Position numbers and translations under genes: made by a program. DNA of 64,000 nucleotides from contig VKHO01000044.1 of assembly GCA_011125455.1 (NCBI GenBank), positions 1 through 64,000 on the forward strand, read 5' to 3'. This document shows, one piece after another, positions 26,194 to 34,833 of the stretch (within the stretch, counting starts at the first letter, position 1; each line of letters opens with the position of its first letter). The notes under the pieces are model-generated. The model saw only the letters and a list, made by a program, of their open reading frames with translations, had not been told where the DNA came from and ran no database searches. The stretch is from Chlamydiales bacterium STE3. Its GTDB lineage: Bacteria > Chlamydiota > Chlamydiia > Chlamydiales > Parachlamydiaceae.

Positions 26194-28257
26194 ATGATTA
26201 AATTTTTTTGTCAATCACTGCTTTGTTTCTGTTTTATCATTTGTTCCCTGCATGGTGACCAAGCTGAGTTGCTTAAAACAAAAGATATTAATAGCATCAT
26301 GCAAGAAGTTTTTCGTCAGCATGTTGATCAAAAAGAGATTAGCAGCTCTATTATTAGGAACTCTCTTAAAAATTATATCGATCAGTTCGATCCGGAGCGA
26401 ATTTACCTTTTAGAGGAAGAGGTCAGACCTTTTACTCATCCATCTCAAGAACGCCTTGAGGCAATTGAAAAAGATTACAAAGAGGGCGTTTTTACCTCTT
26501 ACTACGAGTTAAACACTCTTTTTCAACAAGCTATATCGAGAGCTCGTTCGTATCGTTCGCTCATTAAGCTTGATAATTCTAAACTCTTAGTCGAGGCTAA
26601 GAAAAGCCGCTCTAGATTGCCTATGGATGGGAGTTTTGCAAAAAGTGAGCAGCAGCTAAAAATGCGCATTCGTGAGCATACCCTCGAATTTTTACACAAT
26701 GAAATGCGGCGCTATGGAGCGAAGAACATAGAACAAAACTTGAGCCAAGCAGTCGCTGTTTATGAGATGTCAGCTCGCAGTTTCGAAGAAGGGTATAATT
26801 ACAGGAATTTAAATGGAGAATTGCTGCCAGAGGCCCAGCAAGAGAATTTGTTCTCTTTGCATGTATTAAAGTCTTTAGCAAGAAGCTTAGATGCTCATAC
26901 TACTATTTACAATCCTGAAGAAGCGTATGACATGAAAGTTCGCCTTGAAAAGGGATTTGAGGGAATTGGAATTGCTTTTCAAAAGAGCGGCGATAAGGTG
27001 TTTGTGGGGAGTTTGCTAAAAAGCAGTCCTGCTGCTCGAAGTGGACTCGTACAAATAAAAGATGAAGTGCTACAAATTAACGGCATTCCTCTTACGAACC
27101 TAACTTTTGATCAAGTTCTTGAAGAAGTGCGTGGTGGGCAAAAAGATACCATAACACTTATTCTCAATCGAAAAAATAAAGATGGGAGCGAAAGTGAGCA
27201 GCATACAGTTACTCTTAAGCGCGAGCTTATTTCTGTAGAAGATGATCGACTGGACGTGAGTTATGAAAATTTTGGCAGTGGAATTATCGGAAAAATTACC
27301 CTCCATTCTTTTTATCAGAACGATCAAGGAGTAAGTAGTGAGAAAGACATTAGAGAGGCGGTGCAGCAGCTAGACAAGGAAGGCAACTTAAGGGGATTAA
27401 TTTTAGATTTGCGCGAAAATAGCGGTGGATTTTTATCACAAGCTGTTAAGGTTGCGGGCCTTTTTATCACAAGCGGTGTGGTCGTTATTTCTAAATATGC
27501 CAATGGAGAGGAGAAGCTTTATAGGGATATTGATGGAAAAACTATTTTTGATGGCCCTTTAATTGTTTTAACATCAAGAGCCACGGCTTCTGCCGCAGAG
27601 ATCGTTGCTCAAACCTTGCAAGATTATGGTGTGGCTTTAGTTGTAGGGGACGACCGCACCTATGGAAAGGGGACCATCCAAAGTCAAACGGTTACCGATA
27701 ATCAAAATGCCGCCTCTTATTTTAAAGTGACAGTAGGTAAGTACTATACCGCTTCTGGGAAAACTCCTCAGATGAACGGTGTGAAATCGGATATTGTTGT
27801 TCCTGGACCATTTGCGAAAGCGCATATCGGTGAAGAATACTTGGAATATGCTTTGAAGAAAGAAGACAAAATTCCTGCTGTATTTGCGGATAAATTGATC
27901 GATGTAGATACAGATTTAAAAGCGTGGTACCTCAAGTACTATATGCCTTCCCTGCAACATCGGCAACGTATTTGGAGGGAACTTGTTCCTGTTTTAAGCA
28001 AAAATAGCGAATGGCGTATTGCCCACAATAAGGATTACCAACTCTTTTTCAAACGGTTAGAGGGGGTAGACTTACAAAACTCTACAGATTCTGATGAGGA
28101 AGATGTTTTAAAAGGCGAAAAGAATTTTGGGGCAGGGGATTTGCAAATGGCCGAATCAGTTAGCATCCTTAAGGACATGATTTATTTGCAAACCAAGGTG
28201 CGCAATAACGAATACATGGTGGGATCTGAAGAACCTTTAAAAAAACTCGCTCACTGA
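26194..28257 (+). CDS. tsp: Tail-specific (C-terminal processing) protease with PDZ and S41 domains
   Basis: The 687-residue protease is the Tsp/Prc-type enzyme related to chlamydial CT441. A signal peptide (FFCQSLLCFCFIICSLHG) leads to a helical N-terminal region, a PDZ domain (about residues 245-325; GFEGIGIAFQKSGDKVFVG and SPAARSGLVQIKDEVLQING) and the S41 peptidase domain. The catalytic dyad is Ser466 in SRATASAAEIVAQ and Lys492 in YGKGTIQSQ. The C-terminus has the DUF3340-like helical tail. I set the start at the ATG 26194; a TTG at 26182 would add four residues. It should act in the periplasm on proteins by their C-termini. Confidence 0.92.
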   Translation: MIKFFCQSLLCFCFIICSLHGDQAELLKTKDINSIMQEVFRQHVDQKEISSSIIRNSLKNYIDQFDPERIYLLEEEVRPFTHPSQERLEAIEKDYKEGVFTSYYELNTLFQQAISRARSYRSLIKLDNSKLLVEAKKSRSRLPMDGSFAKSEQQLKMRIREHTLEFLHNEMRRYGAKNIEQNLSQAVAVYEMSARSFEEGYNYRNLNGELLPEAQQENLFSLHVLKSLARSLDAHTTIYNPEEAYDMKVRLEKGFEGIGIAFQKSGDKVFVGSLLKSSPAARSGLVQIKDEVLQINGIPLTNLTFDQVLEEVRGGQKDTITLILNRKNKDGSESEQHTVTLKRELISVEDDRLDVSYENFGSGIIGKITLHSFYQNDQGVSSEKDIREAVQQLDKEGNLRGLILDLRENSGGFLSQAVKVAGLFITSGVVVISKYANGEEKLYRDIDGKTIFDGPLIVLTSRATASAAEIVAQTLQDYGVALVVGDDRTYGKGTIQSQTVTDNQNAASYFKVTVGKYYTASGKTPQMNGVKSDIVVPGPFAKAHIGEEYLEYALKKEDKIPAVFADKLIDVDTDLKAWYLKYYMPSLQHRQRIWRELVPVLSKNSEWRIAHNKDYQLFFKRLEGVDLQNSTDSDEEDVLKGEKNFGAGDLQMAESVSILKDMIYLQTKVRNNEYMVGSEEPLKKLAH

Positions 28258-28426
28258 TTTTTTTGCATAAAGGAAATTTTCTCTTTCTGTTTCCACATAA
28301 CCCTTAAGAGCCTTTTTGAAAGGAGGTTCTGCTTTTTATGGTAAGAAGCTTAATGGCTAAAAAAAGAATCTGCCATTTTATGATTGCTAAGAAAATGCTT
28401 AGTAAACTATGCTTGTCCTTTCCTTT

Positions 28427-28499
<73 letters not shown>

Positions 28500-28897
28500 C
28501 TTTTCTTTATTCCCATTTGTATATAGCTCTGAACGTTTTAAACATTAGGAGCCGCTATGCAAACATCTTTTAAAAGTCTAATTTTCCGCAGTTTTTACGC
28601 AAATGGCCTGAATCAACCCTCATAACGTTACTTTCAAACTTTAAATATCTAAAATCAGATCTTTTTCTATCAACTTTTATCTTGATTGCTGAAAATACCT
28701 GCATTTTCTTTGCCGTTCGTACAATTTTTTTATAAAAGTACAAATTAGAGTAAGGGATTTATAGTAATTTCAGTTTAATTTTTCTCTGAAATCAAGTATC
28801 CGTGGAGGGATGGCATAATCACACAATTTAAGAATAAAAGTATTAGATTATATTGAAAAGGTGGCTCACAAGCGGAATTATTTTGATGGAGAATGCT
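28500..28897. other. Intergenic region after tRNA-Phe
   Basis: No supported gene in 398 bases. A 22-codon frame at 28557-28625 follows a good AGGAG (28547-28551) but is too short to call and may be the start of a lost gene. The right part is the 3' flank of the minus-strand membrane protein gene and shows no clear terminator. Confidence 0.4.
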
Positions 28898-30175
28898 TTA
28901 AAGAACAAAAATCCTCAAGAAAATGGCGGTAACAGCAATCGCTAAAGCACCCCCGCCTGCAAATAGATAGCCAACACTATTTCGAGTGTTATTAGCTTGC
29001 CACCCCACAATATATTTAACTGGCATATTATCATTGAGGATATTGGATTCAATGGCCTCTGTCAATTTATCGAGTCTTCGGTTGAAGGCTTCAAGTTCTT
29101 GGGCATTTGAGGCTAGCTCATGCCTTTTTTGCTTGATCCGCTCAGTTCGTAGCTCTGCAAGATCGGCCCAGCTTTTATTGCGATTTGCTTCGTGCCATTC
29201 AATACCTATTAATGCCGCATACTCATTTAAATTTTTCTGAATAGAATTCTTTTTCACAGTGGAAAATATATGAGCTGTAACAAGAGCTACAGCACAAGTT
29301 CCAGCAATCAGTGCACCTGCTAGAGGAACTGGAAGAATAGCAGCAGTATAAGGAATTGTTCCTACTGCTGATAGAATGATTCCGGCTAACTTTGTCACCA
29401 TGGTTGTTGCATAACATCCGGTAACAATAGGTTTAATTAGCAAGTTGTTGGATTTAATTGCATGTCCTTTCAAATCAGTACCATCATAGTGATGGCCCAT
29501 TGTATAGTATTCGGGACATTCTCTTACTGTGAATTGATTATTAAGTGTTCCATAGAGGGATCCAAGAATAATTGGAAGTGCTATCATTTGAATGTGTGTT
29601 ATTGGAATGAATAGGGATCCTGCAGCCAGAAGGGTCAATCCAAGGGAGTGGTACACTATATTACGAATTTGGGGGTTATTCGAAAGAACCGTATGGGGAG
29701 ACCCTGTAATTAAACGGACTAGCTTTTCACCAGTATGCCACGTCAAAAATCCAACACCAATTGATGCAGCAGATGCAATTCCATTCACAGCTCTTGCGAT
29801 ATAAAATGCCGTCTTAAAAATTGAGAAGATGATGTGTTTTGGAACCACACAGATATTTTTCAGACATGTTGAGGCATTAATTGCTCCATTGCATAACTTA
29901 TAAATTTCCCCAAATATGAAAAATGGTGAGGCAATAAGAGTTGCGATTGATTGAGCAAGAGAAGCCAGCTCGTACTTAGTTTGAGTAGATAATGTATGGA
30001 TATGGCGTTTAAAGTCATTACGAAAGATAACACCTTGCCCAACTTCTTGGCCCATTCGAGTTGGCATTTCTACATCTACTGAAGCATAAGGAACTAAGAT
30101 CGCCTCTCTTTGCTTATCCCCCCAGAGAGTGAATTGTTCCACTAAGCTTCTTGAAACGACAACTTGACTCGCCAT
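28898..30175 (-). CDS. Multi-pass hypothetical membrane protein
   Basis: The 425-residue product has a soluble N-terminus of about 80 residues, then hydrophobic stretches near 85-105 (SLAQSIATLIASPFFIFG), 125-160, 180-220 (LGLTLLAAGSLFIPITHIQM), and 255-310 (LAGIILSAVGTIPYTAAILP). A charged helical/coiled-coil part follows (about 335-390, ELRTERIKQKRHELASNAQE), then a last membrane anchor at the C-terminus (LAIAVTAIFLRIFVL). I do not recognise a family. Paired hydrophobic hairpins and a coiled coil recall chlamydial inclusion-membrane proteins, but the number of segments is higher. It stands alone. Confidence 0.7.
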   Translation of the reverse strand: MASQVVVSRSLVEQFTLWGDKQREAILVPYASVDVEMPTRMGQEVGQGVIFRNDFKRHIHTLSTQTKYELASLAQSIATLIASPFFIFGEIYKLCNGAINASTCLKNICVVPKHIIFSIFKTAFYIARAVNGIASAASIGVGFLTWHTGEKLVRLITGSPHTVLSNNPQIRNIVYHSLGLTLLAAGSLFIPITHIQMIALPIILGSLYGTLNNQFTVRECPEYYTMGHHYDGTDLKGHAIKSNNLLIKPIVTGCYATTMVTKLAGIILSAVGTIPYTAAILPVPLAGALIAGTCAVALVTAHIFSTVKKNSIQKNLNEYAALIGIEWHEANRNKSWADLAELRTERIKQKRHELASNAQELEAFNRRLDKLTEAIESNILNDNMPVKYIVGWQANNTRNSVGYLFAGGGALAIAVTAIFLRIFVL

Positions 30176-30313
30176 AATAACTAACTGTTTATAAAAATTT
30201 GTTGTGTTTTATTTTTTAAATAAAATTACACACAATCGATAATAGTTATTTTTTTTTGAACATCCACATTAATTTTTGTTCTACAAGCGGACGGCTTGAC
30301 ACTCCACAACTCT

Positions 30314-30625
30314 TTATATAGATTTGGCAATTCTTGGCCGATAAAATCCTTTATCCACAACTTCTAATAACCTTAAAGCCGCATGACTTGGGACACGAGT
30401 TCCAGATTCCCAGGATTGGACGGTTTTAATACTGACATTCAACACTTTTGCAAAGATCCCCTGCGAGTAGTGATTTTGCTCTCTAATTCTTTTAATATCT
30501 TTAGCCCTATATTCAGCAGGAGGTTCAGGAATTTCAATAACTTCTGATTTAAGAGTAATTTTTCCCTCTGCATGGGATAAAGCTTCTTCTAAACCTTTTT
30601 TAAGACCTTTAAATAATTTACTCAT
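30314..30625 (-). CDS. higA: HigA-like XRE antitoxin
   Basis: The 103-residue protein has a helix-turn-helix of the XRE/Cro type (about residues 43-95): IKRIREQNHYSQGIFAKVLN, then VSIKTVQSWESGTRVPSHAAL. It is preceded by a 40-residue linker of the kind that wraps a RelE-fold toxin. Start overlaps the end of the toxin gene by 8 bases. The toxin-first order is characteristic of higBA modules. It should neutralise the toxin and repress the operon through the palindrome at 30981-30999. Confidence 0.88.
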   Translation of the reverse strand: MSKLFKGLKKGLEEALSHAEGKITLKSEVIEIPEPPAEYRAKDIKRIREQNHYSQGIFAKVLNVSIKTVQSWESGTRVPSHAALRLLEVVDKGFYRPRIAKSI

Positions 30626-30971
30626 TTTTAATCCTCCTTTTAATAGAATCTGCTAATTGCTTCAGTTCAGCTTTTTCATTCTGAGAAAGATTTTCCTGTT
30701 CATTTTTTGCATAAATGAAAAGCAAAAATAAAATTAACCGATTTTCGATATATAAATAGCAAACTCGAAAACCGCCACTTTTGCCTTTGTTGGCAGATTT
30801 TAAGCGGACTTTCCGTATCCCTCCAGACCCAGGAAGCATATCACCTTGCTCTGGATTTTCTACTAAGCTTTTCTTGAAATCCTCAAAATCTTCTTTTTTG
30901 AGTTTTCTTCGTGCCATAAGACCTTCAATCGTATCTTCAAAATCTCGGGTCTGTATCAGTTGACATTTCAT
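30618..30971 (-). CDS. higB: HigB/RelE-like toxin
   Basis: The 117-residue product is a RelE-superfamily mRNA interferase-like protein. The core is GDMLPGSGGIRKVRLKSANK, then GKSGGFRVCYLYIENRLILF and LLFIYAKNEQENLSQNEKAE, the usual beta-sheet with the Arg residues needed for ribosome-dependent cleavage. It comes first in a two-gene unit with the XRE antitoxin, consistent with higBA. The ATG follows 12 bases after the -10. No lesion is visible, so the pair may be active; whether it is toxic is not shown by sequence. Confidence 0.88.
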   Translation of the reverse strand: MKCQLIQTRDFEDTIEGLMARRKLKKEDFEDFKKSLVENPEQGDMLPGSGGIRKVRLKSANKGKSGGFRVCYLYIENRLILFLLFIYAKNEQENLSQNEKAELKQLADSIKRRIKNE

Positions 30972-30978
30972 ATTCTTA

Positions 30979-31008
30979 TATATACTACTTAGTAGTATAG
31001 TTTGTCAA
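30979..31008 (-). promoter_or_regulatory. Promoter and palindromic operator of the higBA pair
   Basis: On the minus strand, TTGACA (31003-31008) and TATATA (30979-30984) are separated by 18 bases. The spacer contains a 19-base palindrome at 30981-30999, two 9-base arms (TATACTACT and AGTAGTATA) around one T, so antitoxin binding would block RNA polymerase. This is the standard autoregulation design of type II modules. Confidence 0.8.
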
Positions 31009-31391
31009 GACAGTAGTTTAAGTCTTTAGACTGTGAAGCTAAAAATTGTCGATGGGTAATCTCTTTTTCAAATTCCCTATCCCATTGAATGAGGATTGGT
31101 TCTACTTGGCAGAAGGAGATGGGAGCAAGAGAGCAGGCGTTTTTTTTATATAGCTCTTCTTTTTCTTAAAACGACTCCTGAAAGAGGGGGCCTTCAATTT
31201 TTAGCCTTCCATATATGGTAAGGCCTTCCTTTGACAAAAATAGGTGAGTATTCGGAAGGAGATTTGCTGTCTCCGAGCCTTACTTAATGGTAAAATAGGT
31301 GATTTTTTCTTTATTTGTCTTTACAAAAGCTTATCATTTGATTGCTTACATTTTTAATAAAATATATTCTCTTTCGAAAAAGAGGTTAATT

Positions 31392-32051
31392 ATGGCAAAA
31401 AACTTATCATTAAAAAAACTTAATATCTTTTTCCTGCTCATTTTTTTACAGTTAGGAATTTTATGCGCTTCTGAATCATTTGATGAGACATATAGCATAA
31501 ATATCAAGGGAAGCCGGGGAAGTGTGCATCCTCCCCACATTACGAACGATTATTGGACTGCTTTAAATTTCATTTATTTTGACAACGGGTTATACGGAGT
31601 TATATCGTCATATTGGAAGCATGAATCCCAGGCAAAGGAAATGGCTGGTTTCACATATTCTGGTATTGTTAATATTATCCCCCATTTCGAAAAGGGTTTT
31701 TTTATAGTATATAAAGACAGCGAATATGAAACATTTCTTGATCAGCTTTGGGTAGATGAATATCATGAATTCGGAGAGCTTATCCAAGTTTTATCGATAA
31801 CAGAAAATAGGATTCCTCATTGGTTTTGGAAGGACACATATCGATATGTGATTGAGCTTAACGATGGAACATATTGGTTAAACTCTCAAGTCTCTCGCTG
31901 GGAAGCGCCATGGGAAATAGGTTCAAGAATCATTAAGATCGGAAATAGCAAACATCCTTGCCTTATTAATATTGACAATGTCCAAAAACAAGACTATTGG
32001 GTCATTAAAAAGAAAAACAATTCCTATCTTATGGATCTTGAGCGCTTATAA
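31392..32051 (+). CDS. Secreted hypothetical protein, paralogue A of a tandem pair
   Basis: The 219-residue product has an N-terminal signal sequence (basic MAKNLSLKKLN, hydrophobic IFFLLIFLQLGILCA, then SESF) and a mature domain of about 190 residues. It is rich in aromatic residues and has no known motif; the end is KKKNNSYLMDLERL. The start at 31392 is preceded by AAGAGG, and an upstream in-frame ATG at 31299 would add 31 hydrophobic residues without conservation in copy B. About four fifths of residues match the paralogue at 33099, with the last 45 residues nearly identical. Function is unknown; secretion into periplasm, surface or host is likely. Confidence 0.72.
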   Translation: MAKNLSLKKLNIFFLLIFLQLGILCASESFDETYSINIKGSRGSVHPPHITNDYWTALNFIYFDNGLYGVISSYWKHESQAKEMAGFTYSGIVNIIPHFEKGFFIVYKDSEYETFLDQLWVDEYHEFGELIQVLSITENRIPHWFWKDTYRYVIELNDGTYWLNSQVSRWEAPWEIGSRIIKIGNSKHPCLINIDNVQKQDYWVIKKKNNSYLMDLERL

Positions 32052-32086
32052 AGCAGATGCTTTTGACTCGCTATTCTACTTCTATT

Positions 32087-32114
32087 AGGGGGTAAATGCC
32101 TTTTACCCCTTTTC
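32087..32114 (+). terminator. Rho-independent terminator after paralogue A
   Basis: The stem GGGGTAAA (32089-32096) pairs with TTTACCCC (32102-32109) across a 5-base loop, extended by one G-T and one A-T pair, and is followed by TTTTC. It lies 35 bases after the stop. In copy B the same place (about 33798-33819) keeps only GGGG/CCCC with mismatches inside. Confidence 0.75.
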
Positions 32115-32405
32115 TAAAAGGGCCGGATGTTTATTTGTTGAAGCTTACGAAGAATTGTGCCTTCAGGATGTAATTTTATAAAAGTTTTAAGCTCAAAAGG
32201 CTTTGCGCATTTTGTTGATGGATGGATTCACTGTAAGATCTCGGTAAAGGCCACTCTCCTTTATCCTATTTAAATTATTTCTCCTTTCCCCTATTTTTAA
32301 AATGGTTAGTTTTCAGCCAGATAACGGTATTTTTTTCCGTTCATCTTTCAAAAGCGATTGGCCGATTACTGTTTTGTCAGTAACATAGCTGATCTTAAAA
32401 GATCC

Positions 32406-32695
32406 TTACCCTAGACGGGCTTCCAAATAACGGTTAAGATCGAGAAGTTTTAAGTCGAGATTATGCTTTTTTAGTTCAATGAGAATGCTAGTTAAAAAAG
32501 TTGTAAATCAGTCTAAACTTGCCCTCTTATTAAGTTATAACGCTCTAATAGTTCCTCTGATGCTAAAAATTGTCGATGGGGGATCTCTTTTTCAAATTCC
32601 CTACTCCATTGAATGAGGGTTGGCTTCGAAACATTGATTTCCTTGGAAATTTTTGAGAGAGATATCCTGTACACGTATCGCGATGAATTTTTTCT
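32406..32695 (-). pseudogene. Decayed helix-turn-helix protein gene
   Basis: On the minus strand the sequence reads SLSKISKEINVSKPTLIQWS, then REFEKEIPHRQFLASEELLE and RYNLIRGQV before a stop at 32513, and after a frame change SILIELKKHNLDLKLLDLNR, ending YLEARLG with a stop at 32406. The first part is a helix-turn-helix (ISKEINVSKPTL). At least one nonsense codon (or frameshift) separates the two parts. A fragment of the same gene survives in copy A around 31038-31110. It looks like a mobile-element or phage-like small DNA-binding protein, but I cannot name the family. Confidence 0.65.
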
Positions 32696-34012
32696 TTAAA
32701 AATTTTCATGGCGGCGACAGCGGAGTGTTTCTACTTCGTAGAAGGAGATATGAAAGCAAGAGATGTAGGAGTTTTGCTTCGTGTAGTTCTTCTTTTTCTT
32801 AAAAAGACTCTGAAAGAGGGTTTTCCTTCAATTCCTGCTGGATTGATAAAAGTTTCAAGATCGAATCATGGCAAGAATGAGTTTTTCAAAATCAAGCGCC
32901 AATCCACTTTTAGGCCTCCATATACGGTAAGGGCCTTCTTCTGACAAAAATAGGCTAATAGGAAGGAGATTTGCTGTATCCGAGCCTTAACTATTGTGAA
33001 AATAGGTTATTTTTTCCTTATTTGTTTCTACAAGAGTTTATCATTTGATTGCTTACATTTTTAATAAGATGTATTTTTCTTTTAAAAAGGGGTTAATTAT
33101 GGCAAAAATCTTATCCTTAAAAAAACTTAATATTTTTTTCATGCTCATTTTTTTACAGTTAGGAATTTTATGCGCTTTTGAATCATTCGATGAGACATAT
33201 AGCATAAATATCACGGGAAGTCGGGGAATGGTGTGTCCTTCCGATATTACGAACGCTTATTGTACTGCTTTAAATGCCATTTATTTTGACAACGGGCTAT
33301 ACGGAATTAAATTATCGCAGTGGAGGCATGAATCCCAGGCACAACAAGTGGCCGGTTTTATATATTCTGGTATGGTTAATATCATTCCTCATTTCACAGG
33401 GGATTTTTTAATGGTATATAAAGACGGCGAATATGAAACAACTCTTAACGGTCTTTGGATAGATAAAAATCATGAATTTGGAGAACTTCCCCAAATTTTA
33501 TCGATAACAGAAAATAGAATTCCTCATTGGTTTTGTAAGGACACATATCGATATGTGATTGAGCTTAATGATGGAACCTCTTGGTTAACACAACCTCAAT
33601 CTTCTCGTTGGGAAGCGCTATGGGAAATAGGTTCAAGAACTGTTAAGATCGGAAATAGTAAACATCCCTGCCTTATTAATATCGACAATGTCCAAAAACA
33701 AGACTATTGGGTTATTAAAAAGAAAAATAATTCTTATCTTATGGATCTTGAGCGCTTATAAACCAGTTACTTTTGAATCGTTATTCTACTTTTATTAGGG
33801 GATAAGCGCCTTTTGCCCCCTCTCTAAAAAGCTCGGATATTTATTTTGTTGAAGATTGCCAAAAATCTTGCCTTCAGGATGTGTAATTTTATAAAAGGTT
33901 TTAGTTCGGGGATTTTGCCTTTTTGTGGACGAACGGACTTACTGTAAGATCGGTAAAGGTCACTCTCTTTCCTCCCATTTAAATTATTTCTCCTTTTCCT
34001 TATTTTTAAATA
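32562..34012. repeat. Tandem duplication, copy B
   Basis: This is the second, longer copy of the unit at 31038-32304. It shares the left end GCTAAAAATTGTCGATGGG (32562-32580), the leader with AGGAAGGAGATTTGCTGT, the secreted gene, and the right end with CTCCTTTTCCTTATTTTT. The extra length lies in the region of the decayed helix-turn-helix gene, which is fuller here. A 78-codon frame at 32708-32944 in this part is not credible as a gene. Confidence 0.8.
33099..33761 (+). CDS. Secreted hypothetical protein, paralogue B of a tandem pair
   Basis: The 220-residue product parallels the one at 31392: same signal sequence (MAKILSLKKLN then IFFMLIFLQLGILCAF), same core (ESFDETYSINI, ENRIPHWF, KDTYRYVIELNDGT) and an identical ending (KIGNSKHPCLINIDNVQ to the last residue). 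Differences cluster in the middle (about residues 43-140), whereas both ends are conserved. One Cys set differs (VCPSDIT, NAYCTAL, HWFCKDT are specific to B). The RBS is AAAAGGGG just before the start. Function unknown. Confidence 0.72.
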   Translation: MAKILSLKKLNIFFMLIFLQLGILCAFESFDETYSINITGSRGMVCPSDITNAYCTALNAIYFDNGLYGIKLSQWRHESQAQQVAGFIYSGMVNIIPHFTGDFLMVYKDGEYETTLNGLWIDKNHEFGELPQILSITENRIPHWFCKDTYRYVIELNDGTSWLTQPQSSRWEALWEIGSRTVKIGNSKHPCLINIDNVQKQDYWVIKKKNNSYLMDLERL

Positions 34013-34079
34013 GAATTATAATTCACTTTTTACAGCTTCATTTATTAATAGATTTTAAACTCTACAGAATCCACTCAAA
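33762..34079. other. Intergenic region after paralogue B
   Basis: The first 250 bases are the 3' flank of copy B, with a weak GGGG/CCCC hairpin at 33798-33819. The remaining 65 bases are AT-rich leader for the next gene. No further gene is seen. Confidence 0.5.
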
Positions 34080-34796
34080 ATGACAACAGTTAATCAATTT
34101 GGAGACTGGTGGGCAAAACATCCTCAACTCCATCCTTATACCATTCCTATTAAAGGAAGCAGTAAGTGGGCTAGAATTTATTGCAGTTATGAAAGAGCTC
34201 TTGATAAGGATCAGCAAAATGGGTTTCAAAAACTTCAAGGAGAAATCGAGAAGACAATCTGTGCGGCCGTGATCTGCTTAAGTGATAAAAGTAGATATGC
34301 GGGTAATATATACGATAATTCGAGCTACTTAGAACTTTGGTGTAAATTCTCTGCGTTAGCGATGATTGTACGGCCTGTACATGCTATAGCCTCAATCGCT
34401 TATCATATTTTGGGTATTGGGTTAGTTCGAACAGTGATCAAAGATGTTAAACATAAAGCCTCTATTAAAACGATTGCGTCCAAGGCTCTACAATCGCTAG
34501 CTGAAATTCATAAAGTCCCTTATTACGAGGCTTTGTTGGAAGGGGCTGCGCTTGTTGGGATGGTTGGCGGGATATTTAAAAAAGATCTTCTCTACGAGTG
34601 CCGTGCTTTTACTGACCTTACGATGAGGAAAATGTATAAGGGGCACACAAAATGGAGTGGCTCTCCTTGCATGTATCGAATAGTGAATATCACTTTCTTC
34701 GAAAAAAGGGAGCAACAAATACATAAAGAGATAGTCTATCCAAATCTTCACGATTCTATTTTAGTGGGACTTGTGAATGTTGCCGCTAGCCTATAA
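34080..34796 (+). CDS. Hypothetical protein with a hydrophobic segment
   Basis: The 238-residue product has a soluble N-terminus (about 1-95), one or two hydrophobic stretches around 96-125 (FSALAMIVRPVHAIASIAYH then ILGIGLVRTVI) and a weaker one around 160-175 (EALLEGAALVGMVGGIF). The C-terminus is soluble with a final hydrophobic tail (ILVGLVNVAASL). No family is recognised and no good Shine-Dalgarno sequence is seen. Codon use is like its neighbours. It resembles the type of orphan hydrophobic-hairpin protein common in environmental chlamydiae. Convergent with topA. Confidence 0.6.
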   Translation: MTTVNQFGDWWAKHPQLHPYTIPIKGSSKWARIYCSYERALDKDQQNGFQKLQGEIEKTICAAVICLSDKSRYAGNIYDNSSYLELWCKFSALAMIVRPVHAIASIAYHILGIGLVRTVIKDVKHKASIKTIASKALQSLAEIHKVPYYEALLEGAALVGMVGGIFKKDLLYECRAFTDLTMRKMYKGHTKWSGSPCMYRIVNITFFEKREQQIHKEIVYPNLHDSILVGLVNVAASL

Positions 34797-34804
34797 AAGG
34801 CGAG

Positions 34805-34828
34805 AAAGCCAACTCTATGGTTGACTTT
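34805..34828. terminator. Weak hairpin between convergent genes
   Basis: AAAG-C-CAAC (34805-34813) pairs with GTTG-A-CTTT (34820-34828) with one mismatch and a 6-base loop. It sits between the stop of the unknown gene and the end of topA and could be a weak bidirectional terminator. Confidence 0.35.
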
Positions 34829-34833
34829 AGAAG

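Larger units (their letters stand above)
31038..32304. repeat. Tandem duplication, copy A
   Basis: This unit is repeated at 32562-34012. It starts with GCTAAAAATTGTCGATGGG and contains a stretch of decayed minus-strand helix-turn-helix gene (reading IQWDREFEKEITHRQFLAS), a leader, the secreted gene at 31392 and its flank. Copy A has several deletions in the leader compared with copy B, and its left end stops about 30 bases from the higBA promoter. Confidence 0.8.

Noticed and set aside
28557-28625. 22-codon frame with a good Shine-Dalgarno site after tRNA-Phe
   Set aside because: Too short to support as a gene without conservation data.
32708-32944. 78-codon plus-strand frame in copy B of the duplication
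   Set aside because: Not preserved in copy A, no binding site, and it lies in the decayed helix-turn-helix region.
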